Shown: positions 31,716 through 39,424 of the stretch, piece after piece
Layout: each line of letters opens with the position of its first letter
Numbering within the stretch: the first letter of the stretch is position 1
Source of the DNA: Clostridia bacterium
Lineage (GTDB): Bacteria; Bacillota; Clostridia; Christensenellales; Aristaeellaceae
DNA length: 39,554 nt
Assembly: GCA_009784985.1 (NCBI GenBank)
Contig: WQXF01000007.1
Coordinates: 1 to 39,554, forward strand
Direction: 5' to 3'
The notes under the pieces: model-generated
The model's database searches: none
Seen by the model: the letters and a program-made list of their open reading frames with translations, nothing else
What the model was told of the DNA's origin: nothing
Position numbers and translations under genes: made by a program

Positions 31716-31906
31716 CTCACTGCGCTCCTTGTTTGCAATAATGATGCATTAGGAAAAGGCGATGATGGTTTACTCCGCACGATGGGAGATGAATCTCCCG
31801 CATCGCCTTAGCCTATTGCACAACAGACTTCGTACGGAGCACAGTGGACCAGGTTCTAAAGCCATAAGCGCTTAGAAGCAACACAACCACCCCCTTGCGT
31901 TGGGAT
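31716..31906 (-). promoter_or_regulatory. Attenuator-like leader of the ABC-F gene with competing hairpins
   Basis: About 190 nt. Helix A: CTCCGTAC (31839-31832) with GTGCGGAG (31780-31773). Helix B: AAGGCGATG (31809-31801) with CATCGCCTT (31764-31756), followed by TTCC. Helix C: GGGAGAT (31799-31793) with ATCTCCC (31790-31784). Helix D: GTGCTCC (31842-31836) with GGAGCGC (31728-31722), which would mask the ribosome-binding site. A and B cross each other and cannot coexist as simple stems; A and D share the same CTCC. A 31-codon ORF spans the left arms. This is the layout of a translational or transcriptional attenuator. Confidence 0.65.
31770..31865 (-). CDS. Candidate leader peptide (31 aa) ahead of the ABC-F gene
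   Basis: A short ORF with ATG at 31865 and TAA at 31772-31770: it begins MALEPGPLCSVRSLLCN and ends in an Arg-rich segment with RRCGRF. It ends 54 nt before the ABC-F start. Its codons cover the left arms of helices A, B and D in the leader, so ribosome position would decide which pairing forms. The start lacks a strong ribosome-binding site (an in-frame TAA is three codons upstream), which is the main weakness. Leader peptides of this sort act by drug-induced ribosome stalling. Confidence 0.45.
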   Translation of the reverse strand: MALEPGPLCSVRSLLCNRLRRCGRFISHRAE

Positions 31907-31912
31907 AGGGAC

Positions 31913-31941
31913 AGTATAGCATAGATAGCACATCGCGCAAA
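31913..31941 (-). promoter_or_regulatory. Promoter of the ABC-F gene
   Basis: Extended -10 TG-C-TATACT (TATACT at 31918-31913) with a TTTGCG-type -35 (31941-31936) at 17-nt spacing on the minus strand. Transcription would begin near 31906, at the start of the hairpin-rich leader. Confidence 0.7.
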
Positions 31942-32002
31942 GCGGACAAAAAGCATTTGAATATCTTTTTCCATTCGATGTTGTTCTGATATCGCCGCTA
32001 TT

Positions 32003-32130
32003 GAATCCCCCCGCCACTGCGGTGGCCCTCCTTTGGCAAGGGGGGGTAGGGGATTTTAGCGAGGTTTTCGTTTCCTACCCCAACCTCCCTTGTCAAAGGG
32101 AGGGGGACCGCCGCAGCGGTGGAGGGATTC
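32003..32130. mobile_element. MITE-like palindromic element, copy 2 (inverted relative to copy 1)
   Basis: 128 bp bounded by GAATCCCCCCGCCACTGCGG and, at the right, GCCGCAGCGGTGGAGGGATTC-type complement. Read on the minus strand it aligns with the whole of copy 1 at 25092-25221, including the GGAAACGAAAA-type centre. The two copies differ at scattered positions, so they are not a very recent duplication. It lies between the divergent ABC-F promoter and the nitroreductase gene, which explains much of the gene-free stretch 31866-32275. Confidence 0.85.
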
Positions 32131-32194
32131 TTACGGGCGGTTGGTGCAACAGTAGGTTTATTTGTATAAGTTCAATTGCATATGCTGCTACCTT

Positions 32195-32216
32195 GGGCGC
32201 AAAGGAGTTTGCGCCC
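32195..32216 (+). other. Perfect 9-bp hairpin with GGAG loop upstream of the nitroreductase gene
   Basis: GGGCGCAAA (32195-32203), loop GGAG, TTTGCGCCC (32208-32216). There is no T-run. It lies 60 nt before the nitroreductase start. The loop displays a Shine-Dalgarno-like GGAG, which could be a protein- or RNA-binding site; no ORF begins just after it. Confidence 0.6.
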
Positions 32217-32275
32217 GCGATGTAGAATCCTGCACACAAAGAGAGCACAAGGAGAGCACAAAGGGGGGTATTTCT

Positions 32276-32803
32276 ATGAACGTATTGACCGCCATCAAAG
32301 AAAGAACCAGCTATCGCGGGCCTTATCAGCCCACCAAAGTGCCCAGGGAAGACCTGATCCAGATCATGGAGGCGGGACTGGCTGCGCCATCGGGCTGCAA
32401 CAAACAAACCACCAGCCTGATTGCCGTAGATGACCCGGATGTGCTGCGCAAGCTAAACGGGGTGATTGGTATGCCCACAGTCGAAACCGCACCGGCCATG
32501 ATCTGCGTGCTCGCCCAACAAATCATTGCGTATCGGGGCAGAACGTTTTACATTCAGGATTACTCGGCGGCCATCCAAAACATGCTGTTGGCCACGGTGG
32601 GGCTGGGGTATCAAACCTGCTGGTACGAGGGGCAGATTACGGATACCGACGCCATCGGGCGCAAAATGGCGGATATCTTGGGTGTTCCCGCCGATTATGA
32701 GATGGTATGCTTTTTGCCCATTGGGGTGGCGGCGCAACCCGTAAACTTTGTACAAAAAAAGCCCTTTGGGGAAAGGGCCTGGTTTAACGGGTTTAAAGTT
32801 TAG
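32276..32803 (+). CDS. Nitroreductase-family FMN oxidoreductase
   Basis: 175 aa, a short member of the NAD(P)H-dependent FMN nitroreductase superfamily. The N-terminal ERTSYRGPYQPTKVPREDL and EAGLAAPSGCNKQTTSLIAV supply the FMN-phosphate and isoalloxazine contacts; DYSAAIQNMLLATVGLGYQT and the late GVPADYEMVCFLPIGVAAQP are standard. I chose ATG 32276 (GGGGGG upstream) over the longer frame from 32162. The DegT-family gene starts 12 bp later, so the two form an operon. The natural substrate is unknown; such enzymes often act on flavins, quinones or nitroaromatics. Confidence 0.92.
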   Translation: MNVLTAIKERTSYRGPYQPTKVPREDLIQIMEAGLAAPSGCNKQTTSLIAVDDPDVLRKLNGVIGMPTVETAPAMICVLAQQIIAYRGRTFYIQDYSAAIQNMLLATVGLGYQTCWYEGQITDTDAIGRKMADILGVPADYEMVCFLPIGVAAQPVNFVQKKPFGERAWFNGFKV

Positions 32804-32815
32804 GAGGGTGTAAGT

Positions 32816-34063
32816 ATGGCACAGAAACTGCTCAAAACCCCGCTGCCCGATGGTGGGCTGGGATGGAGCGTGATCGACCACAAGGAAATCGACGCCGTAA
32901 CAAGTGTGCTAAAGCAACCCCAGCATCTTTTTCGGTATCCCTTGCCCGGCTACGAAAGCAACTGCCAGGGTTTTGAAAGGGAACTGCGCGAAAACCTGGG
33001 CGTTAAGGGCGCGCTGATGGTGGCCTCTGGCACCAGCGCCTTAACCCTATGCCTTTCGGCCTACGGCATTGGGCCGGGGGACGAGGTGATCATACCCGGC
33101 TACACCTATATCTCTACCGCATCGGCAGTAACGAATGCCGGGGCGGTGCCCGTGGTTGCCGATATAGACGAATCCTTGGGCCTTGACCCTGCCGATGTGG
33201 AGCGCAGGATTACCCCCAGCACAAAAGCCGTGATCCTGGTGCACATGCAGGGGGTTCCGGGCCGCGTGCGGGCTGTGCGGGAAGTGTGCAAAAAGCACAA
33301 TCTAAAATTAATCGAGGATGCTTGCCAGGCCGTGGGCGCCACCTATTTTGGCAAACATGTTGGCATGGAGTCCGACGCCTTTGCCTGGAGCCTAAACTAC
33401 TACAAAATCCTTACCTGCGGCGAAGGCGGCGTTTTCTTTTCTAACGATCAAGATGCCTTTTTGCGGGGCATTTACGCCCACGACCCCGGGTCCCCCATGT
33501 GGAAAACCGGCCTTGCCCGGGGGGCAAAACTTTCGCCCTACACCCAGTTGGGCATCCGCGGCAACGAAGTATGCGCCGCCATCGCACGGGTGCAGCTTGC
33601 CAAATTAGATACGATTTTGGGCAAAACCCGTGCCCTCAAAAAGCGCTTGCTGGCCTGCCTGGATCAACCCGTAAATTATCGGCTCCAGCATGTGGACGAC
33701 CCGGAAGGGGATTGCGGGATATCGATTTGTTTGATTGCCGCAGACAAAGAGCGGGCCGCGGTCATGAGCAACCTGATGGACGAGCAGGGCCTCGAAATCG
33801 GCTCAGCCTTTAACGAAGGTTTCCCCGACAGGCACATTTACTCGTATTGGGACGCCATTCTGAATAAAGAATCGGCCACCCCGGCCGGTTATCCCTGGAA
33901 GGACGCCAACTACAAGGGCAATGTGCAATACGCAAAGGACATGTGCCCCAAAACCCTGGACATCCTGTCCCGTTCGTTGCGCTTTAGTATGAACGTGAAC
34001 ATGACCGAGCAGAACATGGAAGAGGTTGCCTCGGTGATCAATTACGCGGATAAGAGCGTATAA
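32816..34063 (+). CDS. DegT/DnrJ/EryC1/StrS-family PLP-dependent aminotransferase
   Basis: 415 aa. Fold-type I aminotransferase of the sugar-aminotransferase family. Visible landmarks: VASGTSALTLCLSAYGIGPG, the PLP-contacting D168 in LIEDACQAVGATYFGKHVG, and the Schiff-base lysine K197 in SLNYYKILTCGEGG, where the family norm is SFHxxKxxTxGEGG. These enzymes usually add amino groups to nucleotide-linked or free keto-sugars for antibiotics, LPS or cyclitols, but no other sugar-biosynthesis gene lies nearby. AGGAGG precedes the ATG. The gene overlaps the end of the convergent mntP gene by 22 nt. Confidence 0.93.
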   Translation: MAQKLLKTPLPDGGLGWSVIDHKEIDAVTSVLKQPQHLFRYPLPGYESNCQGFERELRENLGVKGALMVASGTSALTLCLSAYGIGPGDEVIIPGYTYISTASAVTNAGAVPVVADIDESLGLDPADVERRITPSTKAVILVHMQGVPGRVRAVREVCKKHNLKLIEDACQAVGATYFGKHVGMESDAFAWSLNYYKILTCGEGGVFFSNDQDAFLRGIYAHDPGSPMWKTGLARGAKLSPYTQLGIRGNEVCAAIARVQLAKLDTILGKTRALKKRLLACLDQPVNYRLQHVDDPEGDCGISICLIAADKERAAVMSNLMDEQGLEIGSAFNEGFPDRHIYSYWDAILNKESATPAGYPWKDANYKGNVQYAKDMCPKTLDILSRSLRFSMNVNMTEQNMEEVASVINYADKSV

Positions 34064-34602
34064 TCAAGCAATATCTTCAACCCAATCAATATTAACACAA
34101 TACCACCCGCAAGCTCCGCCTTGGATTGGAACCTTGCGCCAAAGGCACGGCCAATGTACACACCGGCCATGGAGATCACAAAAGTCGTAACCCCAATCAG
34201 CAAAACGGCCTCAACGATGGAAACCCCAAGAAAAGCAAACGACACGCCCGTAGCCAGGGCATCAATGCTGGTACCCACGGCTAGGGGCAGCAGGTAAACG
34301 GGGTTAAAACGAATTTGTTTTTCGCATTTTTGCTGCAAAGATCCAATGATCATTTTGCCGCCCAAAAAACAGAGCACCGCAAACGCGATCCAATGGCCAT
34401 ACGCCATGATGCTATCGGCAAATTGTGTCGCCGCAACGTATCCGATGATTGGCATGAGCGCTTGAAACACGCCAAAATGCAGGGCCACGATCAGCGCTTT
34501 TTTTGCAACGGCTTTTTGAGCGGCGAGCCCGGCGCAAATGGAGATGGCAAAAGCATCCATCGAAAGGGCTACGGCCAGAAAAAAGAGTTCTGCAAAACTC
34601 AT
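34042..34602 (-). CDS. mntP: Manganese efflux pump MntP
   Basis: 186 aa, six-segment membrane exporter of the MntP (YebN) family that removes excess Mn2+ from the cell. The family motifs are seen: ALSMDAFAISICAGLA near the N-terminus and GTSIDALATGVSFAFLGVS in the middle, which carry the conserved membrane aspartates. The start overlaps the stop of the P-type ATPase gene by 4 nt (34599-34602), so the two pumps are probably translationally coupled. No yybP-ykoY-type riboswitch was seen upstream. Confidence 0.94.
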   Translation of the reverse strand: MSFAELFFLAVALSMDAFAISICAGLAAQKAVAKKALIVALHFGVFQALMPIIGYVAATQFADSIMAYGHWIAFAVLCFLGGKMIIGSLQQKCEKQIRFNPVYLLPLAVGTSIDALATGVSFAFLGVSIVEAVLLIGVTTFVISMAGVYIGRAFGARFQSKAELAGGIVLILIGLKILLDYTLLSA

Positions 34603-37271
34603 GCTGCTCTCCTTTTGTATGCTTTGATCAGCTCGGACACCGGCAGAATGGAGAGCGCCAGCCCCAGGGCGATCATAAATTCTTTAAAGTCGATCACCGT
34701 AAGCCCAAATAAGTTTCGGAAAGTCGGGATAAAAAACACGCCGCAGGTAAGCACAAATGTCCACACAAAAGCGCCCCACAACCACCAGTTGACAGACTTC
34801 ATGGCAAAGATGGACCCGTGCAGGGAGCGGGCGCTTAGGGCCCGAAACATCTCCACAAAGTTGGTGGTAAGGAAGGCCATGGTCATGCCGTCAGCGCTTT
34901 GTTGAAAGCTGACCGAGCCGTGCTCTATATACTCCCCGGCAAAGTAAGAGAAAAGGATCAGCAAACCCATCAAAGCACCCTCCAGCACCATGATGGAGCC
35001 TGCGCCGCCGGAGAACAGCCCTTCGCTGGGGGGGCGGGGCTTGCGCCGCATCAGGTCGCCCTCGGCTTTTTCCATGCCCAAGGCCAGGCCGGGCGTGGAG
35101 TCCGTCACCAGGTTGATCCACAGCAGATGGGCGGCGCTTAGCAGCCTAAAGCCCAGCAGGGAAGCCAGGAATACGGCCACGATCTCCGCCAGGTTGCTGG
35201 TTAATTGATATTGGATCACCTTGCGGATGTTGTCGTATATCTTTCGCCCTTCTTCCACGGCGTTTACGATGGTGGCAAAGTTGTCGTCGGCCAGCACCAT
35301 GTCGCACACGCCCTTGGTGACGGCGGTGCCGGTGATGCCCATGCCAATGCCGATGTCCGCCGCTTTGATGGAGGGTGCGTCGTTTACGCCGTCGCCGGTC
35401 ATAGCGGTCACCAACCCATTTGCTTTCCACGCCTGTACAATACGGGTTTTGTGCTCGGGCTGTACCCGGGCGTACACGCTGTATTTGTGTACCGACGCCA
35501 TCAGCTCTTCATCGGAAAGGGCTTCCAGCTCATACCCTTCGATGGCTTGGGAAGCATCGGTGATGATTTGCAGATCCTTGGCGATGGCCACGGCGGTGTG
35601 CCGGTGGTCGCCGGTGATCATCACGGGGCGGATGCCGGCCTCGCGGCACTGGCGGATGGCCTCGTAGGCCTCGGGCCTGCAGGGGTCAATCATGCCCACA
35701 AAGCCGATAAATACCAGCTCTTGCTCCAAGAAATCCGGCTCGTGGCTGTCCGGTTCCCCCTCATGTACCCGCATGGCCGCCCCTAGCACCCGCAGGGCCC
35801 GGCCTGCAAATTCCTCGGTGCGCTGTGCGATGGAGTTGCGATACGCCTGGGTCATGGACTCCACCTTGCCGTTTTGTAAGTAGCCGGTGCAGCGGCCCAG
35901 CACGATTTCACAGGCGCCCTTGGTGTACTGCACCACCCGCTCGTCTTCTCTGTGGAGGGTGCTCATCATCTTGCGGCTGGAATCAAAAGGTGCTTCTCCT
36001 ACGCGGGGGAATTGCTGATCCAGCTCGTCTTTATATAACTCCAAGCCGTGGGCATAATTCACCAATGCGCACTCGGTGGGTTCGCCCTCCGCTTCGGCCA
36101 TGTCCTTTTTGCGTTTGGCATCGCTGCACAGGGCCATGGCTTTGGCCAGCAGTAGGGCGTCGCCGGTAAAGGCATCCACCACGGTCATACGGTTCTGGGT
36201 AAGGGTACCGGTTTTGTCGGAGCAGATCACCTGGGTACAGCCCAGGGTTTCCACGGCGGTGAGCCTGCGGATCAAAGCGTTGCGTTTGGACATGGCCGTG
36301 ACGCCCAGGGATAAAACGATGGTGGATACGGCGGGCAGGCCCTCGGGGATGGCGGCCACCGCCAGCGCTACCGCGATGATAAAGGTGTCCAGCGCCACAT
36401 TGAGCATGGGTGCACCGGCCGGGCCAAACAGAAGATTTCGCCCCACGCCAAACAAAAATACAAAGGCACAAACCCCAAGCACCACCTTGGTTAAGGTGAT
36501 GGAGAGGGCGCTCAGTTTTTTTTGCAGGGGGGTTGCTTCATCCCTAGCCTCCGAAAGGGCGGCGGCGATTTTGCCGATTTCGGTGTCCATGCCGGTGGCG
36601 GTGACCACGGCCCGTCCCCGGCCATACACCACCACGCTGCCCGAGTACACCATGTTCACCCGGTCTCCCAGGGGGATGTCTTTTGAACCTTCCCGCAGCA
36701 TCAGCAAGCCGATCAGTTTGTTTACCGGCACGCTTTCGCCGGTGAGGGCGGCTTCTTCTACCTTCATGGCGTGGCTTTCCAGGATGCGGCAGTCCGCAGG
36801 GATTGCGTCGCCGGCCTCCAGCAGGATCACATCGCCCACAACCAGCTCTTCGCTTTTGACGGTAAGGGCCTCCCCGCCCCGCAGCACCCGGCTGGTGGCG
36901 GCGGTCATGTCCATCAGGGCGTCAATGGCCTTTTCGGCCTTGGATTCCTGCACGATGCTGAGCACCGTGTTGAGAACCACCACAAACAAGATGATAAACA
37001 GTTCGGAAAAACTCTCGGAGTCCCCCGGTGTGGTTAGGTTGTGGTACACGGTGGTTATGGTAGAGACAGCCGCGGCGCCCAACAGCAAAAAGATCATGGG
37101 ATCGGCTAGGGCACGTAAAAATTTCTTCAAAAGCCCGTCTTTTGGCGGTTCGGCCAGCTTGTTTTTTCCGTGTTGTTGCAGCCGCTCTTGCGCGCTTTGT
37201 TCGGACAATCCGTTTGGGGAGCTGTCCACTTTCGCTAGAACATCGGCCTTGTCCATGCAGTAGAATTTCAC
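34599..37271 (-). CDS. Ca2+-type P-type ATPase (SERCA/PMCA-like cation pump)
   Basis: 890 aa, complete P2-type cation pump. Actuator loop TGES (177-180), phosphorylation site D352 in CSDKTGTLTQNR, hinge TGDGVNDAPSIKAADIG. Ion-binding residues match the Ca2+-ATPase pattern: PEGLP (309-313) in segment 4, TSNLAEI in segment 5 (Asn and Glu) and LLWINLVTDS in segment 6 (Asn, Thr, Asp). The N-terminal cation-ATPase domain is present. It would export Ca2+, or Mn2+, which several such pumps also carry; adjacency to mntP makes Mn2+ plausible. The gene starts 22 bp after the MBL-fold hydrolase stop. Confidence 0.95.
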   Translation of the reverse strand: MKFYCMDKADVLAKVDSSPNGLSEQSAQERLQQHGKNKLAEPPKDGLLKKFLRALADPMIFLLLGAAAVSTITTVYHNLTTPGDSESFSELFIILFVVVLNTVLSIVQESKAEKAIDALMDMTAATSRVLRGGEALTVKSEELVVGDVILLEAGDAIPADCRILESHAMKVEEAALTGESVPVNKLIGLLMLREGSKDIPLGDRVNMVYSGSVVVYGRGRAVVTATGMDTEIGKIAAALSEARDEATPLQKKLSALSITLTKVVLGVCAFVFLFGVGRNLLFGPAGAPMLNVALDTFIIAVALAVAAIPEGLPAVSTIVLSLGVTAMSKRNALIRRLTAVETLGCTQVICSDKTGTLTQNRMTVVDAFTGDALLLAKAMALCSDAKRKKDMAEAEGEPTECALVNYAHGLELYKDELDQQFPRVGEAPFDSSRKMMSTLHREDERVVQYTKGACEIVLGRCTGYLQNGKVESMTQAYRNSIAQRTEEFAGRALRVLGAAMRVHEGEPDSHEPDFLEQELVFIGFVGMIDPCRPEAYEAIRQCREAGIRPVMITGDHRHTAVAIAKDLQIITDASQAIEGYELEALSDEELMASVHKYSVYARVQPEHKTRIVQAWKANGLVTAMTGDGVNDAPSIKAADIGIGMGITGTAVTKGVCDMVLADDNFATIVNAVEEGRKIYDNIRKVIQYQLTSNLAEIVAVFLASLLGFRLLSAAHLLWINLVTDSTPGLALGMEKAEGDLMRRKPRPPSEGLFSGGAGSIMVLEGALMGLLILFSYFAGEYIEHGSVSFQQSADGMTMAFLTTNFVEMFRALSARSLHGSIFAMKSVNWWLWGAFVWTFVLTCGVFFIPTFRNLFGLTVIDFKEFMIALGLALSILPVSELIKAYKRRAA

Positions 37272-37293
37272 AAAGACCCTCCAATTACGAATG

Positions 37294-38064
37294 TCATTTG
37301 CGTTCGATCACACTAGGTTTCCCCTGCTTTGCGCGGACAAACCGGGCCTGCAGCTCCGGGGGCAATTGTTCATAGAGTTCGTCCACAAAACCCTGGGTCC
37401 AAAAAGCATTTTCGTCTGTAACGGTATAGGAATCATAGTGTTGCGGCACGATGTGGCGTGGGGCCAGTGCCGACAGGAAACGTGCCGCGCCTTCAATATG
37501 CATGTTGTGTTCCGTGGGCGACACAAAGGCCAGGTCAATGCCGCGCAAATCAAGATGTTCTTCCAGCAGCAGGGTATCCCCGGGCTGATACACTCGGAAT
37601 CCCTGCCGCTCAAAGATATAACCGCAATCCAAAGGATTTGCGCCGCCGTATACGCTGCCCCCCATGTGGCCGTGCATCGCCCGCACCGCCCGTACGTTTA
37701 GGCCCGGCAGCCCGTAGTCCATGCCCGGCGTTGCCACCGCCACCCGATGCTCCGGCAGCCCGATGTCCGCCGCCTGCTGGGCGCAGTTTTTGGGGATCAC
37801 AAACCGGCACTCGGAGTGTTCCGCCAGCAAACGGCAAGTGTCCCGGTTAAAGTGATCGCCATGCTCGTGGGTGATAAACGCAAACTGGATGTGGCGCGCC
37901 ATCTCCACAATATCCACGTTTTTGGGGAGGGGCACACGCTCCGGTGAATGCAGATCCAAATCAGTACAAAAAATCAGGCCATACAGATTGATCACCCACC
38001 CGGCATTGCCCATCCACATAAGGCAAACTCCGCTATGCTGTTGATAAAAACGTTCTGGTGTCAT
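37294..38064 (-). CDS. MBL-fold metallo-hydrolase (UlaG-like)
   Basis: 256 aa. The metal-binding motif THEHGDH (H66, H68, D70, H71) is intact; further histidines are in RAMHGHMGG and SPTEHNMH, as in the UlaG/beta-lactamase-like L group of metallo-hydrolases. No signal peptide. It is the first gene of a leftward operon with the P-type ATPase and mntP and has AAGGGG before its ATG. Substrate is not known; association with divalent-cation export is notable, as the enzyme itself is metal-dependent. Confidence 0.9.
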   Translation of the reverse strand: MTPERFYQQHSGVCLMWMGNAGWVINLYGLIFCTDLDLHSPERVPLPKNVDIVEMARHIQFAFITHEHGDHFNRDTCRLLAEHSECRFVIPKNCAQQAADIGLPEHRVAVATPGMDYGLPGLNVRAVRAMHGHMGGSVYGGANPLDCGYIFERQGFRVYQPGDTLLLEEHLDLRGIDLAFVSPTEHNMHIEGAARFLSALAPRHIVPQHYDSYTVTDENAFWTQGFVDELYEQLPPELQARFVRAKQGKPSVIERK

Positions 38065-38087
38065 ACAGATTCCCCTTTCATCGCAAA

Positions 38088-38116
38088 ATTATATAGGATC
38101 ATGCGGTGGTTTGCAA
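38088..38116 (-). promoter_or_regulatory. Promoter of the MBL-ATPase-mntP operon
   Basis: TTGCAA (38116-38111), 17-nt spacer, TATAAT (38093-38088) on the minus strand, about 24 nt upstream of the ATG at 38064. The short leader leaves no room for a riboswitch. Confidence 0.8.
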
Positions 38117-38171
38117 GGCGGATGTGGCGCCCTGAAAGATTTCACCCAAAAGATTTCTATAAAAATTATGC

Positions 38172-38200
38172 TTTACACTGTATTCCCAATGTGCTATATT
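38172..38200 (+). promoter_or_regulatory. Promoter of the SH3b-protein gene
   Basis: TTTACA (38172-38177), 17-nt spacer and extended -10 TG-C-TATATT (TATATT at 38195-38200), about 50 nt before the ATG at 38251. It diverges from the MBL operon promoter. Confidence 0.8.
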
Positions 38201-38250
38201 TTGTTCGCCTGGAATATTTTATCGCTTTATGTAACAAAAGGAGGGGTACT

Positions 38251-38841
38251 ATGCATAAGAGATGGATCGCTGTTGTACTGGCGGCACTGATGCTGATGCT
38301 GGCGGCGCTTTCGGCAGCCGCTACGGACGCCTACGGGGTCGCCTTTGTGTACACCAGCAATGGGGGCAACCTGAATCTGCGCGACGGCCCTGGCACAGAT
38401 TATCAAGTCATCACCAGCATCCCCTATGGGGAAGCTGTGCGCGTCAACAGTTACATTGGAAATAGCTGGGTGGAAGTCACATATGGAAATCACAGCGGCT
38501 ATGTGATGGGGCGCTACCTCACGTTCGTGGCTCCCCCAGACAAGCCCAAGCCCAATCCTCCCCCCGCCCCTCCGACGGATTCCTTGACTTCTTTAAAAGA
38601 GATGTTTAAAGGATTTTCGTTTATTAACTATACAGTGCAAGTGCGCCCCAGTACGCCGGGGGGCTTTGTGCATATGCGCTGGGCGCCCACCAAGGCATCC
38701 GATCCCATCCGCGATTACCATCAACACGATGTCCTGATGGTCATCGCGCAAAACAATACCTGGGCCCAAGTGGTGGATCCCGATACAGGCGTCACTGGCT
38801 TTATGATGCGCGCCTTCCTTACCGATTTTGGGGTGCAATGA
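38251..38841 (+). CDS. Secreted protein with two SH3b-type domains
   Basis: 196 aa with signal peptide (WIAVVLAALMLMLAALSAAA). The first bacterial SH3 domain is at about 33-92: NLNLRDGPGTDYQVITSIPY and WVEVTYGNHSGYVMGRYL. A proline-rich linker (PPDKPKPNPPPAPPTD) leads to a second, more divergent SH3b-like unit (about 125-192) with HMRWAPTKASDPI and WAQVVDPDTGVTGFMMRAFL. Such domains bind cell-wall peptides or sugars. I chose ATG 38251 because AAAGGAGGGG precedes it and the signal peptide then begins correctly; the longer frame from 37948 is not supported. The next secreted gene follows after 37 bp. Confidence 0.88.
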   Translation: MHKRWIAVVLAALMLMLAALSAAATDAYGVAFVYTSNGGNLNLRDGPGTDYQVITSIPYGEAVRVNSYIGNSWVEVTYGNHSGYVMGRYLTFVAPPDKPKPNPPPAPPTDSLTSLKEMFKGFSFINYTVQVRPSTPGGFVHMRWAPTKASDPIRDYHQHDVLMVIAQNNTWAQVVDPDTGVTGFMMRAFLTDFGVQ

Positions 38842-38878
38842 TTTTGGGATGCAGTAATAAATGAAAGGGAGTAACACA

Positions 38879-39424
38879 ATGTTAAAAAGAGTGTTTTCGC
38901 TTTTTGCCGCGCTTTTGCTGTTGTGCAGCGCCGTTGCCTTCGCCGCTCCGGAGAAGTATCGAATGATCGAAGGCTTTGAAGCCTTTGACTTGGAGGTGGA
39001 AATTCCCGAAGGGGCCCTGTACAGGCAAAACCTCAAGGATGATGACTGGCTTAGCATGGAGATTTGGTTCGAGGATCCTTCGAAACCCCTGTTTACTATC
39101 CATGTTGCCTACTCCGATATAGTCGGCAACAAGTTCTTAGCGGATTTTGATCAAGAAGAGATCGATCACCTGCTGGATCTGGTCGGCGCAGATTTTTCGA
39201 TACCTGCCCACGAGTTCTTCATTACCCCCGCGGGCAACACCATCCTTTTTACCCACGAAACCGATCCGCAAACCGGCGGCTACGCTACCATGGTGACTGT
39301 GTACAAGGGTTTCGTATTCTCCCTCTACGGCCGCCACAAGGACTATGCTCCCCTTGCGGAGGAGGATATCCGGCTCATGCATCAGATCGTAGAGGGCACC
39401 TGGATCATTGATGCGGGAGAATAG
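38879..39424 (+). CDS. Secreted protein of unknown function
   Basis: 181 aa. Signal peptide MLKRVFSLFAALLLLCSAVA with a cleavage site at AFA-A. The start ATG 38879 has AAAGGGAG 7 nt upstream; an ATG at 38861 overlaps that site. The mature part alternates beta and helical segments (FEAFDLEVEIPEGALYR, ITPAGNTILFTHETDPQ, TMVTVYKGFVFSLYG), suggesting a compact alpha/beta domain. It resembles no family known to me. It is probably in an operon with the SH3b protein and overlaps the tail of the convergent gene at the right edge. Confidence 0.78.
   Translation: MLKRVFSLFAALLLLCSAVAFAAPEKYRMIEGFEAFDLEVEIPEGALYRQNLKDDDWLSMEIWFEDPSKPLFTIHVAYSDIVGNKFLADFDQEEIDHLLDLVGADFSIPAHEFFITPAGNTILFTHETDPQTGGYATMVTVYKGFVFSLYGRHKDYAPLAEEDIRLMHQIVEGTWIIDAGE

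Noticed and set aside
32093-32407. Open frames across the MITE copy 2 and nitroreductase leader
   Set aside because: They arise from reading through the palindromic element and hairpin; no start signal or family feature.
37948-38250. 101-residue extension of the SH3b protein
   Set aside because: It overlaps the start of the MBL gene and both divergent promoters; the signal peptide begins at 38251.
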